Assembly: GCF_036013645.1 (NCBI RefSeq)
Contig: NZ_CP107869.1
Coordinates: forward strand, 1,178,001 to 1,242,000
Direction of reading: 5' to 3'
Origin: Streptomyces sp. NBC_00490
Lineage (GTDB): Bacteria > Actinomycetota > Actinomycetes > Streptomycetales > Streptomycetaceae
DNA length: 64,000 bases
How positions within the stretch are numbered: position 1 is the stretch's first letter; every line of letters starts with the position of its first letter. Below are positions 16,952-24,347 of the stretch, piece after piece. The position numbers were made by a program, and so were the translations under genes. The notes below the pieces were generated by a model, which had not been told where the DNA came from, ran no database searches, and saw nothing but the letters and a program-made list of their open reading frames with translations.

Positions 16952-18247
16952 TCAGAGGGCGACGTCGGCCGCGTCGTGCGCGGTCGGGTCGTAGAGTCGC
17001 TGCCGCGCCAGGAGGTCGTCGGGGCTGTCCCGTTCCCGGACCAGATGGCATCGCCCCTCGTGGACCAGCACCTCGGCCGGGTAGCCATGGCTGAGGAACA
17101 GTCCGGGTGAGGCGGTCGGTCCGTAGGCGCCGGAGCGGTGCACGCCGATCAGGTCGCCGGGCCGCACCGGCGGCAGCGGGACCTTCCTGCCGATCGTGTC
17201 GCCCGGGGTGCAGAGCGGGCCGGTGACGTTCCACTCCTCGGTCGGCGGCTCGTCGAGCCGGTTGAGCACCGCCATGGGGAAGTTGCGCTTGACGAACGAG
17301 CCGATGCCGACGGCCGCCATGTGGTGGTGGGTGCCGCCGTCGGCGACGGCGAACCGCTCCCCCATCGAGGTCTTGGTGTAGCGGACGCTCATCACGTAGG
17401 TGCCGGCCTCGGCGGTGAGATAGCGGCCCAGCTCCATGATCAGCCGGGTGCCGGGGTGCCGGGCGGTGAAGTCCTCGATGACGGGGTTGAGTCCGTCGGT
17501 CAGCACTTCGGCGTCCAGGTCGCTCTCGCCGTCGAAGTAGGCGACGCCCAGACCGCCGCCCACATCGACCATCCGCAGGTCCAGGTGGAACGCGGCCGAC
17601 AGCCGCTCGGCCAGTGCGAGGATGCGGGTGGTGTTCTCGATGACGACGTTCTCGTCGAGGATCCGGGTGCCCATGTACACCTGCACCCCCATCAGATCGA
17701 CGTCGGGGAACTGCTTCACCAAGTCGGTCTGGGCGAACAGCTCCTCCTCGTCGATGCCGAACTGGCGCGGCTTGCCGCCCATCGCCAGCCCCGAACGCCT
17801 GACCGTGAAGCGCGGGTTGACGCGCAGCGCGACCGGCGCCCGCACGCCCCGGGCCCGGGCCAGCTCGTCCACCAGGGCCACCTCGGGAAGGGATTCGCAG
17901 ACGATGGCGTAGATCCCGCTGTCCAGGCAGGCGGCCAGCTCCTGCCGGCTCTTGCCCGGGCCGAGGAAGATCACCTGTTCCGGCGGCACACCGGCCCGGC
18001 GCGCGGTCGTCAGTTCCACCAGTGACGAGACCTCGGCGCGGGCGCCGAACGAGTGCAGCAGCGCGCACACCGAGATGTTCGGGTTGGCCTTGAGCGAGTA
18101 GAAGATCTCCATGGCCGGGTGCAGCCGGTCGCGCAGCCCGTGGAACCGGTCCCGCAGCATGCTCCCGTCGTAGACGAACAGCGGGGTGTCGTACCGCCGG
18201 GCCAGCTCGGACACCGGCACGCCCTGGACCTGGAACTCCCGTGTCAT
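16952..18247 (-). CDS. PLP-dependent decarboxylase, alanine-racemase fold (BtrK/LysA-like)
   Basis: A 431-residue fold-type III PLP enzyme of the diaminopimelate/ornithine decarboxylase superfamily. PLP Lys53 lies in EIFYSLKANPN. Other markers are the phosphate-binding MVDVGGGLGVAYF, the MELGRYLTAEAG strand, GPLCTPGDTIGRKVPLP with the Cys-x-x-x-Asp that reaches across the dimer, and the late GAYGPTASPGLFLSHG. The gene follows an ATP-grasp ligase with a 4-nt overlap and precedes a carrier-protein gene. In butirosin biosynthesis such an enzyme decarboxylates glutamyl-carrier protein to gamma-aminobutyryl-carrier protein. Free lysine, ornithine or diaminopimelate remain alternatives. Confidence 0.88.
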   Translation of the reverse strand: MTREFQVQGVPVSELARRYDTPLFVYDGSMLRDRFHGLRDRLHPAMEIFYSLKANPNISVCALLHSFGARAEVSSLVELTTARRAGVPPEQVIFLGPGKSRQELAACLDSGIYAIVCESLPEVALVDELARARGVRAPVALRVNPRFTVRRSGLAMGGKPRQFGIDEEELFAQTDLVKQFPDVDLMGVQVYMGTRILDENVVIENTTRILALAERLSAAFHLDLRMVDVGGGLGVAYFDGESDLDAEVLTDGLNPVIEDFTARHPGTRLIMELGRYLTAEAGTYVMSVRYTKTSMGERFAVADGGTHHHMAAVGIGSFVKRNFPMAVLNRLDEPPTEEWNVTGPLCTPGDTIGRKVPLPPVRPGDLIGVHRSGAYGPTASPGLFLSHGYPAEVLVHEGRCHLVRERDSPDDLLARQRLYDPTAHDAADVAL

Positions 18248-19641
18248 CCTCGTCCCTCTCCCCTGGTGCTCTCCGCGACGGCGGCCAGCCTGCGGCCGAT
18301 CTCGTCGTCCAGCGCCGCCGTCCGGTCCGCCGAGTCGGCGACGACGACCCCGTGGAGACGCCCGTCGAAGTGCGCCCCCGGGACCGGTTCTCCGGGCGAC
18401 GCGGCCGCGTTGACGGTGGCGTAGTTGTTGATCAGCAGCCCGGTGCCCCGAGCGGGGTCGAACAGCAGGTCCGCCATGGCGCGGCGGAGCGACCCGAACG
18501 GCAGGCGGGCGCCGAGCCGCAGGGGGTATCTGCGCACCAGCGCCGTGCTCTCGGTCCCGATGAAGGCTTCCTGGATCGAGGCCTGGTACGTGGACATGTT
18601 GTGGCGCGCGTTGATCTCGACGAGGGGGTAGAGGCCGCCGTCGGGATCGATCATCGCGTCGACGCCGGCGACCCCGAAGTAGCCGTCGTCGGCCAGCCGT
18701 CCACCTAACAGGTGGGAGACCTCCGTCAGTTGGGCCCTCTGGCGCTCGGTGAGCCGCGCCGGGATCCGATGGCCCAGGTGCACCCCGCCCTCGGTCAGCG
18801 CCTCCTTGACGAAGTCGACGTGCACGCCGCCGTCCCGGCCGACGGTGAACTGGTAGTTGAGGTCGGCGCGCTTGGCCACCCACTCCTCCACCACCAGGCC
18901 GACCCGGTCGTGCCCGGCCTTCCGCGCCCGGCTGTGGATCATGCGGTGCAGCCGGTCCAGACGGCGTTCGTCCTCGACCACCTCGATGCCCTTGCCCGAG
19001 ACACCGAAGGCGTCCTTGAGGACGACCCGGCGGCCGTCGGCGAGCAGCGCGCGGGCGGCCTCGACAGCCGCGTCGAGCTCGGCCAGGCTTGCGCAACTCC
19101 AGCCGCGGGACTGCCGGATGCCCAGTTCGGCGGCCAGCCGCCGGCTGTAGATCTTGCTGTTGACCGCCTTGCAGACCGCCGCCGACGGGGCGGCCAGCGG
19201 GATCCCGGCCCGCTCGGCCAGCCGCTCCTCCAGCTCGCTCACCCCGTGCGCGCAGACGACGCCACCGCGAGCACCGAGCCCGCCCAGCTCGCGCAGGACC
19301 CGCCGGTCCTCCAGCGCGTCCTGGGTGACGGTGCTGCGCGGGTCCTGCCGCTCCACCACGAGCATCCCCGGCAGCTCGAACCCGAGTTCCTCCAGGTGAC
19401 TCAGATAGTCGGCGTCGGGTGCGTCCTTCAGTACGACATGGTCGCCCTTGCCGGCGAGCAGCAGCGCGAACTCGTCCATCCGGTTGACGATGACGCTGCC
19501 CGAGCCGAACCCGAGCCTCGGCAGCCCCATCTCACCGCGGGCCCACTGGTCCTCGACCTCGAAGTTGCCGAGGAACACCAGCTCCGCGTCACGGGTCCCG
19601 GTCAGGGCCGCTTTCAGGCGGCCGGTGAAGTTCCCGGTCAT
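18244..19641 (-). CDS. ATP-grasp carboxylate ligase with a TTA codon (BtrJ-like)
   Basis: A 465-residue ligase. The ATP-grasp core shows the lysine strand RRVVLKDAFGVSGKGIEVVEDE, the LVVEEWVAKRADLNYQFTV strand and the metal-binding VEINARHNMSTYQASI. Such enzymes make an acyl phosphate and pass it to an amine or, in BtrJ, to a carrier-protein thiol. Operon position between KASIII and a PLP decarboxylase plus carrier protein supports loading an amino acid onto a carrier. Codon 312 (complement of 18706-18708) is TTA, rare in Streptomyces and read by the bldA tRNA, so translation may be limited to late growth. I chose ATG 19641, 8 nt after AAAGGGGGG; GTG 19650 is the alternative. Confidence 0.87.
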   Translation of the reverse strand: MTGNFTGRLKAALTGTRDAELVFLGNFEVEDQWARGEMGLPRLGFGSGSVIVNRMDEFALLLAGKGDHVVLKDAPDADYLSHLEELGFELPGMLVVERQDPRSTVTQDALEDRRVLRELGGLGARGGVVCAHGVSELEERLAERAGIPLAAPSAAVCKAVNSKIYSRRLAAELGIRQSRGWSCASLAELDAAVEAARALLADGRRVVLKDAFGVSGKGIEVVEDERRLDRLHRMIHSRARKAGHDRVGLVVEEWVAKRADLNYQFTVGRDGGVHVDFVKEALTEGGVHLGHRIPARLTERQRAQLTEVSHLLGGRLADDGYFGVAGVDAMIDPDGGLYPLVEINARHNMSTYQASIQEAFIGTESTALVRRYPLRLGARLPFGSLRRAMADLLFDPARGTGLLINNYATVNAAASPGEPVPGAHFDGRLHGVVVADSADRTAALDDEIGRRLAAVAESTRGEGRG

Positions 19642-19657
19642 CTCACCCACCCCCCTT

Positions 19658-20590
19658 TCAGTGCTCGAAGAGCATCGCCGAGAAGGTCGAGCCGAGACCG
19701 ACCGTGGCGAGCAGATAGCGGTCCCCCGGGCGCAGTCGGCCCAGATCGAGGGCGGTCCGGTAGTTGATGAAGGGATCCGCGGAGAAGCAGTGTCCGGTGA
19801 CCGGCACGTTGTCCAGGAAGAAGCGCTCCAGCGGCAGCCCGAGATGCTTGGCGAGCCGCGTCCACGACAGCCGGCTGACGTTGTGCGGGAAGATCATGGT
19901 GAGGTCGTCCAGCGCCAGCCCCGCCTTCCCGACCGCCGCCAGCATGACCTCGGCCAACGCCTCGATGTAGATCCGCTGGTATTCGACGGACAGCTCGTGG
20001 GTGAGCGACAGGCAGTCGTAGAAACGGCCGTGGGTGCGGGCGGCGTAGCTCACCATCCGGTCCCGATCGTCGCGGGTCCCGACGAGCACCGCGGCCGCGC
20101 TCTCGCCGTTGATGGCCGTGCCCGGCACCATCTGCGCGGCCCGGGTGAAGGTCTTCTCGCCGGTGAGGACCAACGCCAGCGCGTCCGGATCACCGTCGCT
20201 CGCCAGCAGCTTGCCGACCAGGTCCACCGCCAGCAGCCCCGAGGCGCAGGCGTGGTGGGTCACCGCGAACGCCGTGGCGTGCCCTAGCCCGAGGGTGTCA
20301 CGCACCTCGTGAACGGGGTTGACCGGATGCGGGACGACGATCGGCATGGTCCGCGCCTGGACCACGTACCGCACCCGCTCCTCTCTGCCGCGCAGTGCGT
20401 CGAGCTTGCCCGCGGCGGCCAGCAGCAGCTCGGTGTGCGTGCCGCCGGGCTCGCGGCGGACCTCCGCCAGGCCGTGGTAGCGCTGGTAGACCTTCATCTC
20501 CGAGGCGCTGAGACCCAGTTCGTCGCTCAGCTCCTCGATGGGTATCCGCCGCGACGGCAGATGGACCGCCACCTCCTCCAGCGACGTCAT
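19658..20590 (-). CDS. KASIII-family condensing or acyl-transfer enzyme with altered triad
   Basis: A 310-residue thiolase-fold enzyme of the beta-ketoacyl-ACP synthase III type. The nucleophile is Cys115 (THHACASGLLAVDL), the second residue is His236 (MIFPHNVSRLSW), and the position normally held by Asn in GNTS is His267 (VTGHCFSADPF). A changed third residue is seen in KASIII relatives that transfer acyl groups to other nucleophiles instead of condensing with malonyl-ACP (CerJ-type). The gene overlaps the upstream carrier-protein gene by 4 nt. It probably joins, or transfers, the dehydrogenated acyl chain to or from one of the two carrier proteins. Confidence 0.85.
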   Translation of the reverse strand: MTSLEEVAVHLPSRRIPIEELSDELGLSASEMKVYQRYHGLAEVRREPGGTHTELLLAAAGKLDALRGREERVRYVVQARTMPIVVPHPVNPVHEVRDTLGLGHATAFAVTHHACASGLLAVDLVGKLLASDGDPDALALVLTGEKTFTRAAQMVPGTAINGESAAAVLVGTRDDRDRMVSYAARTHGRFYDCLSLTHELSVEYQRIYIEALAEVMLAAVGKAGLALDDLTMIFPHNVSRLSWTRLAKHLGLPLERFFLDNVPVTGHCFSADPFINYRTALDLGRLRPGDRYLLATVGLGSTFSAMLFEH

Positions 20591-20892
20591 CCGCTCTCCC
20601 CCGCCGGGGAGGCCTGGGCGAGCGTTTCCTCCAGGTGGCGCGTCAGGGCGTCGATCGTCGGGTGGTCCCAGGCCACGGTCGGCTCCAGGACCAGCCCGAG
20701 GTGGTCTTCGATGTCGCCGCAGAGGGTCAGCGCGTACACCGAGTCGAGACCGTAGGTCGTCAGCGTGGCGTTGGTGTCGATGTCGGCGACGTCGAGTTGT
20801 ACGTAGTGCGCGACCCGCGTGCGCAGCCAACTCCGCAGATCGGTGTCCGACGCAGCCGACGGGGCTGACGGGGCCGATTCGGGGCTGTTCAT
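20587..20892 (-). CDS. Acyl carrier protein (second)
   Basis: A 101-residue carrier protein with an unstructured Ser/Pro/Ala-rich start and the attachment site LTTYGLDSVYALTLCGDIEDHLG (Ser51). The YGLDS form and the VAWDHPTIDAL helix resemble carrier proteins used with fatty acyl-AMP ligases. It lies between the dehydrogenase pair and the KASIII, so it is the likely acceptor of the chain activated by the FAAL at 24344 and the substrate of the dehydrogenases. Confidence 0.9.
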   Translation of the reverse strand: MNSPESAPSAPSAASDTDLRSWLRTRVAHYVQLDVADIDTNATLTTYGLDSVYALTLCGDIEDHLGLVLEPTVAWDHPTIDALTRHLEETLAQASPAGESG

Positions 20893-20928
20893 CCGATTCT
20901 CCTTGTCATCGATGGCGGCGTCCTGTCG

Positions 20929-22635
20929 TCAACGGAGGCGCTGTCCGGGCGGGCGCCGGTTCGACAGGCCGAACCCGCGGCGGTCGCGGTGCCGGGACAG
21001 GACCTCCGCCGACAGCCGTTCGGTGACGTCGCGGGGCCGCTGCCCGGGGTCGCGGCCCATCCGTTCGGCGATCCGGCCCAGCGCCGCGACGGCCCAGCGG
21101 GGATCGCTGAGGAACGCGTCGTGCCGCTCCCGGTTGTGGAGCCAGATGTTCACGCAGGCGACCGCGGCGAGCACCGCGGCGTAGCGCGCCGCCAGCCGCA
21201 GCGCCTCGGGCCGGGCGGCGACGGTGAGATCCGCAGGGACCAGTGCGGCGCATTCCCGTCGTACGTCGGCCTGTTCGGCCGCGATGACGAGAAGCAGTCG
21301 GCGCAGTTCGCCGTCCGGTTCGCAGGAGTCGAGGGCCGCCGAGAGCGCGGCGCTGAGGCTGTCCCGCCCGCCCGAGCTGATCGACAGCCGCTCGAAGGGC
21401 AGGGGCGGCAGGTCCGCGTCAAGACGGAACACGTCGGCAGGCGGCTGGGTGTCGTCCAGCCATCCCTTGCGGGCCAGCCGAGGCAGCTGCGGCAGCACTG
21501 TGCTGAGGCAGGCCACGCGCGCGGTGTGGCCGAAGCCCGCCGGCGCCAGGTCGCGCAGGTGCTTCTGGAAGATCCCGTAGCCGCCGTCGCGGATGTAGAA
21601 CTGGGCGCCCAGCACCCGCGAGAGCGCGTCCATGGCGTCCATGAGGAGGGTGGTCACGAAGTACTTGGAGGCCGACGCGTACAGGCTGGTCTCGCCCGGG
21701 AGCAGATGCACCGAGCGTGCGGTCAGGGTGGCCAGGCAGTCGCAGATCAGCAGGTCGGCGAAGGCGTCGGCGAGGATCGCGCCGATGTGGGGCATGCCGG
21801 CGAGCGAACGCCCGTACAGGACGCGCTCGTCGGTGAACCGGGCGGCGACGTCGAGGCCGGTCTCCAGGATGCCCACGGTCATCGCCGGCAGTGCGGTGCG
21901 GGTGATCTGGAAGGAGCGCAGCGCTGTCTCCATGCCGAGCCCGGGGGCGCCCAGCGTCGCGTCCGCCGGTACCGGGCAGTCCCGGAACTCCAGTCCGCCG
22001 AGCTGGACCCCGCGCATTCCCGCGCTGCGGAAGCGCGGCAGGTGGACCGGCGCGCCTTCGGGCAGGTCCGCCGTCTCCACGAACAGCTGCGAGTGGCTGC
22101 GGCTGCCGGGCGCGGCCGACGTGCGCGCGAAGAGCACCATGGCCTCGGCGCGCCCGGCATTGGCGATCACTTCCTTGCGCCCGTTGAGCCGTAGCCGCCC
22201 GTCGTCGCACGGCAGCGCCGAGAAATCGGCCCGTGCGACATCGTTGCCGTGCGCCAGCTCGTGGTAGCCGGAGACGGCCCGGCCACCGGACAGCAGCACC
22301 TCGGCCATCCTGCGGCGCTGCCGTTCGTCGCCCGCGGCCCAGACGTTGACCGCGGGGATGAGGCTGGCGGCTCCGTATCCGAGGCCCAGGCAGGGGTCGT
22401 GGCGGAAGACGACCCGCATCACCTCGATGAGGTGGTCGAGCCGGGTCAGCCGTCCGCCCAGTTCGGGCGGGACGAATTCGGCGTTCAACCGGTAGTCGTC
22501 CAGCAGCCGTTCGCCCGCGGCGAGCATCTCGCCCGCCTCGTCGGCCGCCAGCACCGCGGCATGGCCGGTCGGATTGCCCGGATCCCAGGGGTCGCCGAAC
22601 CGGCTCTCGAGGTCGTCGACGGTCTTGTCGATCAC
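20929..22635 (-). CDS. Acyl-CoA dehydrogenase-like protein lacking the catalytic acid (beta partner)
   Basis: A 568-residue ACAD-fold protein. The middle domain is present (GYHELAHGNDVARADF, LNGRKEVIANAGRAEAMVLFART, FRSAGMRGVQLGGLEF). In the C-terminal domain the place of the catalytic Glu, which is a Asp-containing FDGST loop in the sister protein, reads GFGHTARVACLS, so the base is missing. About 170 extra residues follow. It starts at GTG 22635, overlapping the stop of the sister dehydrogenase (GTGA). The two are similar in size and plan, which suggests an alpha2-beta2 complex in which this subunit binds substrate or only supports its partner. Confidence 0.82.
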   Translation of the reverse strand: MIDKTVDDLESRFGDPWDPGNPTGHAAVLAADEAGEMLAAGERLLDDYRLNAEFVPPELGGRLTRLDHLIEVMRVVFRHDPCLGLGYGAASLIPAVNVWAAGDERQRRRMAEVLLSGGRAVSGYHELAHGNDVARADFSALPCDDGRLRLNGRKEVIANAGRAEAMVLFARTSAAPGSRSHSQLFVETADLPEGAPVHLPRFRSAGMRGVQLGGLEFRDCPVPADATLGAPGLGMETALRSFQITRTALPAMTVGILETGLDVAARFTDERVLYGRSLAGMPHIGAILADAFADLLICDCLATLTARSVHLLPGETSLYASASKYFVTTLLMDAMDALSRVLGAQFYIRDGGYGIFQKHLRDLAPAGFGHTARVACLSTVLPQLPRLARKGWLDDTQPPADVFRLDADLPPLPFERLSISSGGRDSLSAALSAALDSCEPDGELRRLLLVIAAEQADVRRECAALVPADLTVAARPEALRLAARYAAVLAAVACVNIWLHNRERHDAFLSDPRWAVAALGRIAERMGRDPGQRPRDVTERLSAEVLSRHRDRRGFGLSNRRPPGQRLR

Positions 22636-24347
22636 GACGTGACCACCGACGTCGGAGGAGCGGCGGGACGACCGGCCGCACGAGCGTCGAAGAGCCGGTC
22701 GAACACCTCGCCGTCGGTCGGCCGTCCCGGCGGGCGTACCCACCGCAGCACGTGGGTGAGGACCGCTTCGAGCCACAGCGGGTCCTCGCCGGGCGTGCTG
22801 TTGTGCAGCCACACTCTCAGGGCGGCCGCACCCGCGAAGCACTGCTCGTAGCGGCGCGCCAGCGCGAAGGCCTCCGGCGGTGCGTCCTGGGAGGCGGGCG
22901 GGCTCAGCGCCAGCTCGTCGTGGAGCCGGTCGCAGCTGTCGGTGAGCTCCTCGGCGAGATCGGCGACGCGTGCCGGAGCCTGACCCGCGGAGGCTTGCGC
23001 GCGCAGTTCGCCGCTCGCGGTGCGCAGGCTCTGCGTGAAGCTGCACCCGCCGCGTGCGAGCAGGCTCAGCCGGTCGAGCCGGGCCGGGGGCGGCGGGGCC
23101 GACAGGTCGGCGGCGCGGGCGACGCCCTCCTCGTCGGCGGTGCCCTCGCGGTAACCGCGGGCCAGGACCGGGAAGTGGTTGATCAGGACGTGCTGGTTGA
23201 CGAAAGTGCTGCCGTCGAAGATGCCGACGACGCGATGGTCGCGTTCCAGCTTCTGGAACGCGCCGTGCTCGTGGACCTCGGTGAGGAAAGCGCGGGCGCC
23301 CAGCAGTTCGCCGCAGGCGGTGATCAGCTCGTCGACGCGGGTGGGGACGTACGACTTGGCCACCGCGGAGATGACGGTCATCTCCTGCGGCAGGGTGTGC
23401 ACGCTGCGGGCCGCCAGCACGCTCACCATCTCGGCGGCGTGGAGCGCGGCGTACGCCTCTCCGAGCACGCGGCGGACGTGCGGCAGCTCGATCAGCCGAC
23501 GGCCGTACAGCTCGCGCCCCGCGGCGAACTCCTCGGCCAGCCGCACCGCCTGGTCGGCGGCGCCGAGCGACAGGGCCGTACAGGCGGTCCGGGTGAGCTG
23601 CAACGCCTTGAGCACGATCTCCAGCCCCGCGCCCTGCTCGCCGATCAGCGCGTCGTCCGGGAAGGGGCAGTCGTCCAGGGCGATCCCGCTGATGTCGGCG
23701 CCTCGGATGCCGTGCGTGGGCACCTTGGGCAGCGGCCGCCAGCGGTCCGCCGGGAGCCTCCGTTTGTCGGCCAGCAGCAGGCTGAAGCCGCGCGGCCCGC
23801 CCTCCGGCCGGGTGCGTACGAGAAGGCAGAGCAGCGTGCCACGGGTGGCGTTGTTGATCAGCCATTTCTCGCCGTGCACGCGGAAGCCGCCGGGCTGCGG
23901 TGTGGCGGTCATCTCTCCGGCGAGGAGGTCGCTGCCGTGGCCGCGCTCGGTCAGGCCCCATGACACCGGCGCTCCCGCGATGATGTCGGCGCCGAGCGCG
24001 CGCGCCTGCTCCGGACGGCCCGCCAGCCACATGCAGACGCCTCCGAGGAACGTCTTGCCGTGCCCGATCGCGACGGTCAGGTCGCGGCGCGCCACCGCCC
24101 GCAGCGCCGCGACGAGTTCGTCATAGCGGGTCAGCGCGCCGCCGAATTCCGCGGGTACGTACAGGCGCGGCAGCCCCATCCGGTCGAGTTCCCGGCAGCT
24201 GTCGGCGGGGAACCGCTCGTCGCCGTCCAGCTCGGCGTTGCGGGCGTAGGAGAGGAGCGATGCCGGGTCGGTGGGATCACCGAGCGCGCGGTCGAAGCCG
24301 TCGAGGTCGAACCGGCCGGTGTCCGTCAGCGGGTCGATCACCGTCAC
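22632..24347 (-). CDS. Acyl-CoA/ACP dehydrogenase with Asp in place of the catalytic Glu
   Basis: A 571-residue ACAD-fold enzyme with a C-terminal extension of about 170 residues. It has the flavin/substrate motif SWGLTERGHGSDLLAGEMTA, a KWLINNATRGT segment and QKLERDHRVVGIFDGSTFVNQH, where the usual YEGT base region is FDGST. Asp could still act as a base. It is translated from GTG 24347 overlapping the FAAL stop, so FAAL and dehydrogenase are coupled. FAAL plus acyl-ACP dehydrogenase is a known route to alpha,beta-unsaturated acyl chains on a carrier protein. Partner subunit is probably the next gene. Confidence 0.85.
   Translation of the reverse strand: MTVIDPLTDTGRFDLDGFDRALGDPTDPASLLSYARNAELDGDERFPADSCRELDRMGLPRLYVPAEFGGALTRYDELVAALRAVARRDLTVAIGHGKTFLGGVCMWLAGRPEQARALGADIIAGAPVSWGLTERGHGSDLLAGEMTATPQPGGFRVHGEKWLINNATRGTLLCLLVRTRPEGGPRGFSLLLADKRRLPADRWRPLPKVPTHGIRGADISGIALDDCPFPDDALIGEQGAGLEIVLKALQLTRTACTALSLGAADQAVRLAEEFAAGRELYGRRLIELPHVRRVLGEAYAALHAAEMVSVLAARSVHTLPQEMTVISAVAKSYVPTRVDELITACGELLGARAFLTEVHEHGAFQKLERDHRVVGIFDGSTFVNQHVLINHFPVLARGYREGTADEEGVARAADLSAPPPPARLDRLSLLARGGCSFTQSLRTASGELRAQASAGQAPARVADLAEELTDSCDRLHDELALSPPASQDAPPEAFALARRYEQCFAGAAALRVWLHNSTPGEDPLWLEAVLTHVLRWVRPPGRPTDGEVFDRLFDARAAGRPAAPPTSVVTS

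Noticed and set aside
20929..24030. Single 1,033-residue protein covering both dehydrogenase genes
   Set aside because: The first part of the frame is the shadow of the 571-residue dehydrogenase in another frame. The true start is GTG 22635, overlapping the previous stop.
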